DNA of 64,000 nucleotides from Portulaca oleracea (GCA_029582165.1 CM055872.1:32576261-32640260); one strand, 5' to 3'. Counted from the stretch's first letter, positions 11,937 to 24,514 are shown. Numbers and translations: made by a program. The notes: generated by a model not told the origin, from the sequence alone.

Positions 11937-12573
11937 TGGTGTCGTTGCATTTCAATGGCCACTTTTTTGTGTTTTGCCTGGACATGCGGAAGAAGAACAA
12001 TGAGTTTGTTTACATTATAGATAGTAGGAAGAACAGCCAGGGACAGACACTTTCACGCAAGCAAGCCTACGGGCCTGTCCCAGATGAAGTTGTATGTATT
12101 AATTTGATCTATATTTTTACTCGTAGACTAACTTTATCCTCAACATTAATGTTAACATTTCATGACCACAGTCAGACTGCATATCACGGTTACAAAATGC
12201 AATGGGATGCCCGCGGTTCGAGATCATCACCGAGGTTAAACGGGAATACTTGAAGATGCATTGGAGGTCATCAACAAATGAATTTGATACCAGTATATAC
12301 TGCATGTGTCATATGGAGACCTTCTTTGGTCCTGATAAATGGGAATGTGGGCTACAGGAGGATGATGTGAGTATTTGTTGTCTTCAATTGCATACATTTT
12401 CATTCTTGCTATCAACATTGTCCTAGTTATCACCATCGATAATATGTTTTACAGTCAGAGGGGCTCTTGGCTTTGAGAAGACATTATTGTCATGACATCG
12501 TCACATACGAAGGCAATCAAGTAAGAGAACAAGTGATGAAGAAGGCAATGTATTGGCATAAGCACGGGCGCCT
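11937..12573 (+). pseudogene. ULP1-like gene, C48 protease-domain exons (catalytic Cys missing)
   Basis: Three exons (11937-12090, about 12171-12366, 12455-12573). The first holds HFNGHFFVFCLDMR, whose His is in the catalytic position, and YIIDSRKNSQ with the catalytic Asp. The second ends NEFDTSIYCMCHMETFFG, where ULP1 enzymes have D-C-G-[IV]-[YF]; here the codons read Asp-Thr-Ser, so the nucleophile is absent. The third (RRHYCHDIV...MKKAMYWHKHGRL) is cut by the Athila insertion. If expressed it would not be expected to act as a cysteine protease. Confidence 0.65.
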
Positions 12574-13121
12574 TGACAGACCTAAAACTAATAGGTGTCT
12601 GTGTACCGCAAGTGTACGGGTCTGTGTAGTAATAAAATATCGTTCTCTCTCAGGGACTTGATTTCAACTACGCACTAAACTAGTTCACTACAAAGGATGC
12701 TAGGTCGATCAAAGGGTTGTGGGTAATGATTCAGATAATTAACTAAGGAAGCAGGAAATTAAAAGATTCAACCAAATAATTAAAAGAGTTCAGGGGAGTC
12801 TACTCTAGTCAATCAATCAAATTATCAACAATCCCGGTGCAGGTAACAAGATAATTCGGGGTCTATAATCTTTCTAGGCCTTATCACTTCGATCTTTCGA
12901 TCCTAGGTGAGTTACAGTGATTAAACTAAATATTATTCCTAACTATTTAGCCTAATCAAAGATAAGAACTGATTATAGATTGACCCTAGGCAAGAATCAT
13001 TATGTCTAACTATTTTCTAAACCTATTCAATCTACGCATTCCAATTCAAGACTCAAACTGTCGCTTTGTTGTCAAGAATCTAAAACCAGGTAGAGACTCA
13101 AACTGTCGTTCTATTGCCAAA

Positions 13122-14412
13122 TGTTCGGTCTCGTTTCGAGCTGAATTCTTCTCTTTATTAGGGAGTTTTTGTATGTTCTAACCCCGTGTGTTATTCGAGT
13201 TATGAGATTTTTGTAGTTTTGTAGGAAAATAAGAAAGTGATCTAAAAAGGCGCCAAAACGGAGCAAAAACTTGCCAAATCAGGGGGTGAGATAAGGTCCG
13301 CTCGCCAAGCGAATGTTGGCTCGCCGGCAGCGCTCTGGAAAGTAGAAAAATGGTCGATTAAATTTGAGCCAAGAGGAGGTGAGGCGGAAGGTCCGCTCGT
13401 AGAGCAACATATTGGCTCGGTCGAGCCATGCTTCTGTGCATCAACTAGGAAAAGGTCGGAAAATTTCGCTAAGGCAGTGAAGGAACAGAGCCATTCGCGA
13501 GCAAGGGCCTGCTCGCCGAGTGAGCTTGAGCCGAGGAGAAGCCGCCAAGAACGAGGACACACGACGGAATGCACGCTCGCCCGAGCGGATTCTCGCCGAA
13601 GCCATTCGTCATGCGGAAATTGCGTCATGCTGAGAATTATTTCTAGGGTTTTGGGTTGTTTTTTTCCTTCTTCTATAAATACCCACTTGTATTAATCCAA
13701 ATAAGAAATTAGCCTAGGTAGTTTAGGAGTAGAATTAGATTTAATTGCTTTCCTTTATTTGCTTTAATCTCTCTTAATTGTTCTTCAAGTTTTCAATTGT
13801 TCTTCATTGTTCTTCAAGCTTTCTTTGTTTTCTAGCATTTGTATTCAACTTTCTCAAGCTTTCTCAATTCAAGCAAGTTTCCATTGAAGTTTTACAAGCT
13901 TTCTCTCTTTCTCTTTCTCTCTCCTCTCTAATCTCCATTGTTGACTTGTTTTCCAAGCTTTATAGTGTTAGCCACAATCAACTCCATTTTTAGTGGGGAG
14001 GAGGGTCAAGGAACTCCAATTCTACTTACTAGTGAGAATTTGGGGGATTCTTGGTAATCCAAACCACAATTTCTTGTTTGTTCGGGGGAAATCCAAGTGT
14101 AGATTGAAGGCTTATTGAAGATTAGTCATCAAAGGTATAATTTCTCGTTCCCAATTTCGTTGTTCATTCATTGTCTTCATTCATGCCTTTTAATCGCTTT
14201 CATCTTTAAGTACTTTCTTTATTGCTTTCTTTTAATTGCTTTATTTATTATTATCATGTCTAGGTTAGATTTAAATGCTTTCTTTACATAATTTATCGCT
14301 TTCCGCATTGAGAAAAACCCTTGTATACAAACTGATTACCTAAATCAAACCTAACACCCATCCCTGTGGACCGACAACCCTAACTTAAAACCACAAAAAT
14401 TACAACTGAACA
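13122..14412 (+). repeat. 5' LTR of the nested element
   Basis: 1291 bp from TGTTCGGTCTCG to CTGAACA. It includes a TATA box (TATAAATA at about 13675) and a long T/C-rich transcribed leader. It differs from the 3' LTR by only a handful of changes outside 13288-13630, where differences cluster in GC-rich palindromes. Confidence 0.85.
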
Positions 14413-14433
14413 ATGGAGCCGTTGCCGGGGATG
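14413..14433 (+). other. Primer-binding site, tRNA-Asp type
   Basis: ATGGAGCCGTTGCCGGGGAT directly after the LTR resembles the complement of the tRNA-Asp 3' end (TGGCGCCGTTGCCGGGGA), used by Athila/Tat-type elements. Confidence 0.7.
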
Positions 14434-14520
14434 GCGTTATTTGGTAGATTAGGCTATTGGTTTGTGTGTACATAGTTTAATTGCTTTCTTGATTATGTTA
14501 GAAAAATGTAGCGAAAAAAA

Positions 14521-15958
14521 TTGAATATCGAAAAAAAAAACCAAAAAAAAGGAAAAAAAAAAGAGATGGCATGTTTTAGCTTCCCTCAAAATGAGCAAGA
14601 ATTATTTTGTGATTATCGTGATAGATTAAATGATTATCTTGCTTATTGGGCCCCTCATGGTTATATTTATTCTAATTGGGAAGTGTTAGTTGTTACTAAT
14701 GAGGGATTGAACTTCGAGACCCGTTCTCTTCTGAATTACTTTGATTTCAATGTTGAAAATGAGTATCGGGCTTGGGAATTATTTGATTGGTTGTACGGAT
14801 ACTCGCGATTTGGGAGACTTTTTATTCATCGGGTTCTTGTTTTGGCAATCGTGTGCTCTTCATGCTCAATCGCACTATGAGAAGCGTTATGATCTTTCTC
14901 CATGTGATGATGTTGAGTCTCGTCATTTGTGTGTGCATTGTGAATCTCCTTCTCATGCTTCGAATCTTGTAGACTAGATAAAATTGGTCTTTGAAATAGT
15001 TGGTTTACAAGATAGGGTGAATAAATGCATGCATGAATTTGAGCACGTGCTTAAACCTAGGGTAGAAACTTATCTTGCTCAATTGGTTGATTCGAATGTT
15101 GAAATAGGTCATTCATCGTTTTTGAGTCCTGAAATGCATGTTGATTCTACTGTGTATGATGAGGATGAGGATTATTATAACCGACAATGCCTTGGACTAC
15201 TTAGTAATTCCTTAGCTCTGGCCCCACCTAGTGAGCATGAGGAACATGATGATTATGTGTGTGATGATGTAGAATTAGTTGAAAACATGCTAGATGATGA
15301 ACCATTGTCCACACCCTTGTCCATGCCTTTGTGTGAAGAAAAAAATGAGTTTATTGAATACTATGATGCTTGTGATATAATTGAGCATGATCTTGTTGAG
15401 AGTGAAATTGAATCCTTGGTGATTGAATGTGTGCTTGACACCGATTTGTTCACTTTCATTGAGAATTATTGCATTAGCGAGGCATTAGCTACCCTTTCTT
15501 GTAAATCCATTGATGTGCAATCTTGTGATGATGAACTTGAGTCTATGGGGATTGATCCTAAGTGTTTGGACTTGGTTTGTGACAATGATATTTTTTATGG
15601 TGATATGCTTTATGAGTCGTTGTTTGCATCCAAGTCTTCCCATGAGCATGTCCATAAATGTGTTGTATTGCCTCCTTTCGTTGATTTGTATACCCAATCT
15701 CCATTTACGAGTCAATGGGAGGATCCATTTGTCATGTCTTCTTTCACCGTGCCTAGAAAAGTCTTGTATATTCATGAATTTCATCAGTTCTATTACTTTT
15801 CTAAGGCATTTGATAAATTGTTAAGAGCACTAATGTTTGTTTATGTGCTATTGCGAGTGTGCTCTTACCACCAACATTCTGAGATGCATGAGAGGATGCA
15901 TGATTTGTTACTCCGGGCGTTGAATGGTTCTGACATGATGCCCGATATCTTGAGGTGA
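14521..15958 (+). pseudogene. Gag-like ORF of the nested element, with a frameshift and an in-frame stop
   Basis: The first part (14521 to about 14805) has PQNEQELFCDYRDRLNDYLA and EGLNFETRSLL, the pattern of Athila/Tat-type gag proteins (NE-x2-DxxxRLxDY, then LNxxTR). The frame then shifts by one: the continuation ends with CVHCESPSHASNLVD, a knuckle-like Cys/His cluster, at a TAG (14975-14977). The same frame reopens at once and runs to 15958 as an acidic protein of about 324 residues rich in Asp, Glu and Cys, with no recognised domain. The long acidic region looks coding (no stops in 975 bases). Whether the stop is decay or is read through is unknown. Confidence 0.5.
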
Positions 15959-17874
15959 GAAGGAGTGAATTTCTTGATAAGATGCCTTTGAGGTAATATC
16001 CTTCCTCACCCTTTTTGTATAATTAGTGAGTTGGTCTTTCTTTTCTTCTTTTATTTTCTTTTTGTGTGTGTCATTTTCTTTTATTTTGGGGTGCTTGCTT
16101 ACCTACTTCCGTTTCCATTTGAGTATACGGCAACCTCTTTGTGTGGGAGTGGGAAGGCATGCATGCATTCCATTTTTTTTTGAGTCTAAGAATAAAAAAA
16201 AAACGAGTCGTTTTGTAAATATTTTAGTTTGTTTTCTTAGTTCATTAGTCCTTAGTGTCTTGTATAGTTTGTTTTTCCTTTTGATCTTGCATGTGAACCA
16301 TCACTCATAGTATGCTTTTCTTGTTTATTTCTAACCTTGGTGTGATGTTCCTTGGATCGTGGATTGAGTGCTTTTTATTGAAAATTCTGAGGTAACCTCT
16401 TTCCACCCTCTCTTTATGTGAATATATCGATAATTCATGATGCATGCTTGATTTTCTTTTTGGGTGGCGAACCCCTTAAGTGTGATGTTGGATAATTTGT
16501 TGTTGGAGCCGCGTGGGCTCGGGTCGCCACCGCTTTTTATGTGATAAGTGTTTTCTATATATGTTCTTCTTGGTTTTCTACCTTGCTTGAGACACCCTTC
16601 TTCTCAAAATGGGGACATTGTGAAGTTTTGTGTGGGAGTGGGGGGTAATACTTCCATTTGTCATGGGTAGATCACCTAGTTTTGAGTCTTTGTTTTTGTT
16701 TTTCGTAGTTTGTGTCGAAAAAAAACAAAATTGTGTGAAAAGGAGAAAAAAGGGAGTGAAAAACCTTAAAAGTTTTCATTTTCGTTTTTTGTTTTTGCTT
16801 TGTTTCTTGGATTTCGTTGTTGAAATCAAGAAGCCGTTCTTAATCTTCTTTGAAAGAAACCGGTTTGAGCATTTTCGACCATAACTTGGACAATGGTCAT
16901 GACTTATCTCTATTAGACCTTTACATGGAATGGGAAAGCGGAATCCTCAATTCTTACACGCTTTGACTATGAATTCTTACCTAAGTTAGACGGTTTTAGT
17001 TGTTCAATTGCTTAAGCTCTTAATTAATGCACTAAATAATTGCTGTCGGGCCTACCGTCATGGGTTGGTTTGGGTGGATCGGCACCCTATGCCCCTTAAG
17101 TGCAATGACTCACGTATGGAGAAACCCAGCAGGGAGGGTAACTCTTTGCGAAGGCCGGTGCTTAAATCCCGCAAAACCCGACACAAACGTTCTAAAAGAC
17201 ATAAAGCGGATTGAGTGAAAATAAAAGAGCGTAGCTTTTGAAAAAGAAAGAAAAAAAAAGTTGAGCAAAATAATGGTAAGAAAGAGAAAAGTAAAAAAAA
17301 GAAAAGAGCAAAGTAAGAAAAAGAAAGAAAAGAGAGGTTAAAAGAAAAACCAAGAGTGAAGTAGGATAGATAATTCCGAGCTTGAGCATCAGAACAACTC
17401 TGATTGTCTGGTTTAGGATAGGAAAGACCGACTAGAGCTCACTTGCACATATGCACGAGGTATTTTGCTCATCAGGAAGTGTTTTTGGTTCAAAATTTCT
17501 AAGATTGGCAGTTGTTTGGGTTAGACGTTGTGAGATGCTCATAACGGTTCCTTTCGGAGGATTAATACCGTTTTCTTAATTGAAACAGCTTGATTCATTG
17601 AAACGAGCAGTTCTCTTTTTCTTTTCTTTTAAACTTGTTTTGTTTTTCACTTTCCCTCTCTCCTTTTTCTATGGCTTTTGTGGGTATAGTTGCTATAAAC
17701 CCTCACGAGATCTACCTCGTCCATCCGGGCTGCCGGGGGTTTAAAGGGCTTGATGCATATGCTAAATGCATCCGCGATTCCTGCGAAAGTGAGTTAGGAT
17801 TTTTAGTTTCTCTTTCTAGTTCTTTTCTTTGTTTTTAGTTTGCTCGGGGCGAGCAAACCCTTGTATGGGAGTGG
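15959..17874 (+). other. Non-coding 3' interior of the nested element
   Basis: T-rich and then A/G-rich low-complexity DNA without credible ORFs. The stretch 17640-17800 (TTTGTGGGTATAG, AAACCCTCACGAG, GGGCTGCCG) matches 21720-21840. A GGGAGTGG tract precedes the 3' LTR and is the probable polypurine tract. Confidence 0.6.
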
Positions 17875-19171
17875 TGTTCGGTCTCGTTTCGAGCCGAATT
17901 CTTCTCTTTATTAGGGAGTTTTTGTATGTTCTAACCCCGTGTGTTATTCGAGTTATGAGATTTTTGTAGTTTTGTAGGAAAATAAGAAAGTGATCTAAAA
18001 AGGCGCCAAAACGGAGCAAAAACTTGCCAAATCAGGGGGTGAGACAGAAGGTCTGCTCGACCGAGCAGAATGTTGGCTCGCCCGAGCAGCGCTCCTGGAA
18101 AGTAGAAAAAATGGTCGATTAAATTTGAGCCAAGAGGAGGTGAGACAGAAGGTCTGCTCGACCGAGCAACATATTGGCTCGGTCGAGCCATGCTTCTGTG
18201 CATCAACTAGGAAAAGGTCGGAAAATTTCGCTAAGGCAGTGAAGGAACAGAGAGCCAGCTCGCCCGAGCAAGGGCCCTGCTCGGCCGAGCTGAGCTTCCG
18301 AAATGCCAAGAACGAGGACACGACGAGAATGCTGCCGCCGAGCAGATTTCTCGCTCAGAAATCTGTCTGCGGAGAAATTGCTGCGCGTGCTGAGAATTAT
18401 TTCTAGGGTTTTGGGTTGTTTTTTTCCTTCTTCTATAAATACCCACTTGTATTAATCCAAATAAGAAATTAGCCTAGGTAGTTTAGGAGTAGAATTAGAT
18501 TTAATTGCTTTCCTTTATTTGCTTTAATCTCTCTTAATTGTTCTTCAAGTTTTCAATTGTTCTTCATTGTTCTTCAAGCTTTCTTTGATTTCTAGCATTT
18601 GTATTCAACTTTCTCAAGCTTTCTCAATTCAAGCAAGTTTCCATTGAAGTTTTACAAGCTTTCTCTCATTCTCTTTCTCTCTCCTCTCTAATCTCCATTG
18701 TTGACTTGTTTTCCAAGCTTTATAGTGTTAGCCACAATCAACTCCATTTTTAGTGGGGAGGAGGGTCAAGGAACTCCAATTCTACTTACTAGTGAGAATT
18801 TGGGGGATTCTTGGTAATCCAAACCACAATTTCTTGTTTGTTCGGGGAAATCCAAGTGTAGATTGAAGGCTTATTGAAGATTAGTCATCAAAGGTATAAT
18901 TTCTCGTTCCCAATTTCGTTGTTCATTCATTGTCTTCATTCATGCCTTTTAATCGCTTTCATCTTTAAGTACTTTCTTTATTGCTTTCTTTTAATTGCTT
19001 TATTTATTATTATCATGTCTAGGTTAGATTTAAATGCTTTCTTTACATAATTTATCGCTTTCCGCATTGAGAAAAACCCTTGTATACAAACCGATTACCT
19101 AAATCAAACCTAACACCCATCCCTGTGGACCGACAACCCTAACTTAAAACCACAAAAATTACAACTGAACA
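17875..19171 (+). repeat. 3' LTR of the nested element
   Basis: 1297 bp. Here the GC-rich cluster (18041-18390) keeps clean palindromes such as TGCTCGACCGAGCA, GCTCGCCCGAGC and GGCTCGGTCGAGCC, which are partly scrambled in the 5' LTR. TATA box TATAAATA at about 18433. Confidence 0.85.
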
Positions 19172-19973
19172 CCAAATTACCATGACATACAATACACGCA
19201 GATTAAACGAGTAAAAGGATAACCTAACACCGAAACTGTATTCAAATTCAATCAAAAGACATCGAGTTTATCCTCCAAACAAAGGGAAATTAGCTACTCA
19301 TAATAAAAACTAAGAAAACGATAATAAAAACTGTATAACAAAGCATAAAGTAAATAGAAATTAAACCGAACGTTCGAGTCGTCGAATTCGATCTCTTCGT
19401 GTCACTCGATTCGATCTCCTTCTTCTCCTCTTTCGTTCCTAATCTACTAGAACGGCTCCCCGAAGGGAGGAATTATAGAGAAAACCTATGACTAAACGGC
19501 GTGTAATAAAACTGTAAACTTTCTAGATTCAAAGATTGCGAACGGCGGAGTTTCCTTTTATACGAGTCAGAGGACGCTGGCAGCGTCCAAAAAGACGCCA
19601 CCAACGCCTAAAATTAGCCGAAAATCCACAGCCTCTGCCCTAGACGCTGCTGGGGTGTGTTTAAACCCTGGTAGGGGGAGGCTTCGTTGACGCGTGTGAA
19701 CTTGGGCCTGTTGTTGGGTCGTTATGCATGGGCCGTGGCTTCAACTTTCTTCCTCTTCTAATTCTCTTTCTCTTTTCCTTCTCTTTTTCTTCCATTTTCT
19801 TCCAGAACTTCATGCTTTTAGGTATATTTTCATTAATCCCTGCAAAACACACCAATTCTCGATCAAGTGAAGAATATCATAGAAATTGGTATAAAACATA
19901 GAATTTCAAGTATAAAAAGCATGAAATATATATATTTTGAGCCCTAAAAATACTATATAAAAATCGCTTATCA

Positions 19974-19990
19974 AATCCCCCCATGCTTAG
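19974..19990 (-). other. Polypurine tract of the Athila-like element
   Basis: On the minus strand CTAAGCATGGGGGGATT lies directly before the 3' LTR, as expected for plus-strand priming. Confidence 0.7.
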
Positions 19991-20900
19991 CTCTTGCTTG
20001 TCCTCAAGCAAGTTAGAATGAAAAATAGGAGAAAGGGCTCAAACAAGAAAAGGGACTGAAAGAAAGAGGATTGATAGAGGTTAACATAAGGTTAAAAACA
20101 AAATTAAACACCCCCTCAGGCTAACCAATCAGACACATCAATCCATCAAGCAAACACCAAGATTAGTTTGGAAGAGAACAGAATCAGTATATAATAGAGA
20201 GAATGAAGTTTTCAAGATAAAGTGGAGAGAACAAGTACTTCAAATGTGAAAAATCGCCAATAGTATTAAGATAAATGCAAATAGGCGCGATTGGTTATGG
20301 ACGTAGGCCAGTCAAAAGAGCAAACCTCACTTTTAGGATAAAAACTGATTGCTCAAACACTCAAATTTGAATGTATGTGGGTTTTTCTCATACTTATACG
20401 AAAAGAAACAACCTACCATAGGCTTGGTAAGAATCTCGCTCTCCACTGCTAATATGCAAATACACAAGTGACAATCAAGAGGACTTTTAGGGTTGTAACG
20501 AGGCTTAGGTTAGGGGAAAGGAGTTGTAATATTTGGGTATGAGGAGTTAAAGAGCCATGCTTGGATTGCTTTTCGATAAATATATTACTCTCAACTCACC
20601 TTCTTGCTTAATGTATGCAAGGAACACACTTTTCTTCCTCATTGATATCAAACACCTCAACTAACCATTACAACCAGGTCAAAAACTTTCAGAACTTTAA
20701 AATTGAATCTCCCTAATCACCCTTTTCTTTTGAATTCTTTTTTTTTTCTCTTTCTTTTCTCTTTTTTTTTTTTTACTTCTCATTTTGGTGGGTGATCAAG
20801 GAAGAAGAAAAATATAAAAATATAGCTTTACTGGACCCCCATTCTCATTTTTTTACTTCTCATGTTATTGTTCTAGTCGAGACTTACCCTTAATAAACTC
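19991..20900. other. Non-coding interior of the Athila-like element
   Basis: AT-rich sequence between the polypurine tract and the nested fragment; no ORF or conserved motif was seen. It includes T-rich runs near 20740-20775. Confidence 0.5.
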
Positions 20901-23586
20901 CTTTCATTAAGTGTCTAGCGAGACCCCCGTTCCTTTCTCTTTTTGCTGGAACCGGGAGGTTTTAGGAGCTTGTGTCCGAGTTTGTTTTGGTTCTCGTTTA
21001 GCAAACGCAAAATAGTGCAAAAAGAAAAGAAAAGAAAGAAAAGCTCTCTTAAGATACAATAACCTGAATAAGTGGAGCATGTCTCTGTAGACATTAACCA
21101 CCCACACTTAGCCAACCTACACGGGCCCGGTATTCGTGGTACGGCATGGATACCCCTTAACCCTCCTCCCATATCGCTTTGCGACGGAGAGGCGAATGGA
21201 AAAGACCGTGTTGGGAGGGTATACCCCTTATATGGGCCGTCCAATTCCCGAAAGTAAGGCTAATACCGACTTTTAAAAAACCAAAAAGAAAAAAAAAGAG
21301 AAAAAGAAAAGCAATTTTTGTTGGTAATTCCAACTCAAAAAGAAAGAAAAGAAAAAGTTTTTGCTTCTTAAAAGAGTGGGGCCTCCCCTTGCATCACCTA
21401 CGGCCCTCACCAAGCCAAGGGCGACCAAATGCGAGGGAGGGAAACGCTTCTCTTAGTTGTTTCGTTGTTTTCAAATTCGGACGCGAGTTTTTAGAGTCTT
21501 TTGGTTCCCGTTAAAACCTTTTCATGTGGGGTTTCGATTGGTATAAGGTGGAGGGAGTTGAAAAATCTTTAAGATCGACCTTTATCTGAGCTAGGTGTTG
21601 TGAGGTGCTCCTAACGGTTACTTTGGGAGGTTTAATCACGTTTTCTTTGTTTGGATTGCGAGATCTTGTGAATCAAAGCCTCTGTTTTTCCTTCTTTTTG
21701 TTTTCTTCGGTTTTGTTTTCACTTTCCCTCTCTCCTTTTTCTTTGGCTTTTGTGGGTACAACCGCTACAAACCCTCACGAGTCCATCTCGTCCACCCGGG
21801 CTGCCGAGGGGTTCAAAGGGCTTGCTGCATAAGCTAAATGCACTCGTTTCCTCCCACGACAGAGGAGTTGGTGTTTAGTTTTCTTTTTTGTTTTGTTATG
21901 TTTTGCTCGGGACGAGCAAAAGTTTAAGTGTGGGGGGGTGTTTAGACCCGATTTGGTGTCTAAATACCGCCTAAATCCTTAGGCTTTTAACTCGTTTCGT
22001 GGTTTAATTTCATAGCTTTTAATGTATTTTTAGTTATTTTGTAGATCTTGGAGTTTTCGCCGAAAACGCAGCAAAACGGGCCTTTTTATAGCTTTCTTGG
22101 TGATTTCCCGAGCCGAGCGGGACCGGAAACCGAGGCAGAGTCAGCTCGGGGCCACGCTCCCAACCTTTGGTGCCAATTAATGAAGTAACGCATGCTACGA
22201 CCTTCGGATCGAGCGTTACACGCTTCGGAAAGAAGGAACCATGTGCCGAGATAGACCATGGCCACGGTCATGTTGACCGTAGCCACGGTGAGATTGAAGC
22301 CAAGCCTAAGGAAGGAGGGAGTGGAAGCCGAGATAGACCGTGGCCACGGTCAAGTTGACCATAGCCATGGTGGGTTCATGACTTGTCTAAGGAAAGAAGT
22401 GGCCGAGCAATACCGCGGCCACGGTCTTGGGAGAACGTAGCCAAGACGGTGCGAAGGAGCGAAAACTTGTCTGCCCTAAATCGCTATACAGATTTGCTGG
22501 ACATAACAAGACCGTGACTACGGTCTCCTTGACCGTGGCCACGGTCTCCCTATGTCCTGCGCGTGTTTTCGGCTTGAAATGCTGCGTTTTGGCCAACAGT
22601 TTGGCCTTGTATATATACTTCTTGTTGACGATTTCTTAGGGGGCATCTAAGGAGAGACTTAGACAATTTTTCCAGCTTGTAATTAAGGATTTTAGAGAGA
22701 GATTAGAGGGAGATTAGAGAGAGTTTTATTCTAGGGTTTGTGGTTATTAAAGATTTGGGTATTCAATCAATTGAAAGATTGTTGGATCCTCTTTTTATTG
22801 CTTTGTCTTGTTCATCTACAGCATTTTGATAAGTATTCTCTTCCCTTAACTCTTTTATTAATTACCTTTCTAATTACTTTGCTTGTTCTTAATTGCTTTG
22901 CTTGCTATTTCATTGTTCCTGCTTGTTTATGGTTGTCTGATGTTAGAAATCATGTTTAGGTTTGGTTTGGATGTTGTTAGCTTAGTTGGTATCATGATTA
23001 GCGGTTAGAAACCCTATGGGTTAGGGGGTAATTAAGGTTGTGAATGGGTGATTAGGTTTGGGTTAGCAATATTAGTGAGTAACTAGTTAGGAAATCAATT
23101 TGCCAACCCTATCCTTCCCTCAAGTGGGATGTAATTGGGTGCGAAAACATCCCGAATACATCCAATGCTTGTTGGAAGGTAGGAATTGGGATAGTTAGTG
23201 TTCTAGTTCGTGAACGCGAATAGAAACTAACTAGGAAATTCCGTCTCATCGACTCCCCGGGTCTGTCTATGGACTTTGGGGAAGTCAATCCAGACTATCC
23301 TTAAAAGAGGAAGCCCGGTGGGTATTTTCTAACGGAGTTACCATTTGATTTCCCCTTCTTGTTACTCCCTTGTTGCAAAACCTATTTTCTTATCCCCGTT
23401 TGCATCCCGAAAAGCCTCCGAAGCCCATTTTCCATTCCTTGGCCGACCTTAGATTTCTTTGTTGCGTTGTGACCCTTTTTAAAACCGATATCCTTACCTT
23501 AGCAATCTCGACCCGACCATTGACCTAGTTTCTTTGACCAAGAACGCCAGCTCCCTGAGAGAGAACGACAATACCGAGGTCTTACA
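20900..23586 (+). mobile_element. 3' fragment of another gypsy-like element (interior tail + one LTR)
   Basis: The stretch 21700-21860 matches the 3' interior of the nested element at 17640-17800 (TTTTCACTTTCCCTCTCTCC, AAACCCTCACGAG). A GTGTGGGGGGG tract (21929-21938) is followed by an LTR-like sequence beginning TGTTTAGACCCG. There is no upstream LTR, primer site or gag, so the 5' part is lost. The left edge is a guess, because no target duplication could be matched. Confidence 0.6.
21939..23586 (+). repeat. LTR of the 3' fragment
   Basis: Begins TGTTTAGACC after a G7 polypurine tract; the end CTTACA at 23586 is the likeliest terminus. Between 22250 and 22560 it carries four copies of a GACCGTGGCCACGGTC-like palindrome. 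A TATATATA box lies near 22608. Confidence 0.6.
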
Positions 23587-24514
23587 AACCATGTTACAGA
23601 AGGCTATTTGGCAATGTAGTTTAATTAATATAGAAAAGAATGCATTAATCATATTGTCACAATATGCAATACAAAGATGCAGTTTCAAACAAGATGCAAA
23701 ACAAGTTCTAGAGGTGCAACTAATGATGGAGTCTCTCAAGGAATAAAAGAATTGATAAAAATGATCAATTCACAATTTTAGGCTATGTGGACTCACGGGA
23801 TAAGGCTCAATCATCTAAACCTAGCCCAAAGATTTGCGGCACACATATTTACACAAACTAAGATAGTCAAAGCAGTTAAACACACCTTTCGTAACTTGAC
23901 TCAAAATTAGAAGATTTAAAGAAATCAGTTTCAAAAACTTTTAAGTTCTCAACCAAACTTTTCAAGTTAAAGCAAGACAAACTGAAAGTCTAATCGGTTT
24001 AGAAATCATCACTGAAGGTGTTCCGGACAGGCTAATCCTAATCCTATATTATGTTTTTGGTTTTTTTTTCTTATCTTTTCTAATTTTTTTGGTCTTTTTC
24101 CTAATTTTCATATTATTTTTTTTGAATTTTTCAAAGGTGAATGCAAATGAAAGAGGAAAAAACAAACTAAGAAAAGAAGAAAAAGAAAAATCTATATGCT
24201 TCTACTTAATGCAATCTAGGTAAATGCAATTCTAAAACTAGAAGAAAAATTAAAAAGAAAACTTAGATAGGAAAAACTAAAAACAAGCAAAGAAAATTAC
24301 ACAACTAAGAAACTCAATTAAAAGAAAGCACTAAAAATTGAAAAATAAGCATGAAACAAGAAAAAGAGAGACGAAAATAAAAGAAAAATAAAACAAAAAA
24401 TAGAGAAACAAGAAAAATATTCACAGAAGTGAAATATTCACCCCCCATGCTTGAACGTTACATTATCCTCAATGTAGAAGACAATGGTGAGAAGGGTAAG
24501 GTTGGAGCAAAGGA
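23587..24514. other. Non-coding interior of the Athila-like element
   Basis: A-rich sequence downstream of the ATHILA ORF (by element orientation). Contains a second CCCCCCATGCTTG site at 24441. No ORF of note. Confidence 0.5.

Larger units (their letters stand above)
13122..19171 (+). mobile_element. Nested non-autonomous gypsy-like LTR element
   Basis: 6050 bp, TG...CA ends, flanked by the duplication CCAAA (13117-13121 and 19172-19176). The uninterrupted target (CCAAATTACC) is present in the other LTR of its host. LTRs are 13122-14412 and 17875-19171. A tRNA-Asp-type primer site follows the left LTR. The only coding trace is a gag-like reading frame at 14521-15958; no pol is present. Its 3' interior resembles the fragment at about 20.9-21.9 kb, so the two belong to one group. 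Confidence 0.85.
12574..19973 (-). repeat. Left LTR (3' LTR) of the Athila-like element, split by a nested element
   Basis: Two pieces, 12574-13121 and 19172-19973, joined across the 13122-19171 insertion. Starts TGACAGACCTAAAACTAATA and ends CGCTTATCA. Very similar to 29596-30940, with differences concentrated near 19570-19680, where GACGCTGGCAGCGTC-type palindromes lie. Confidence 0.85.
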
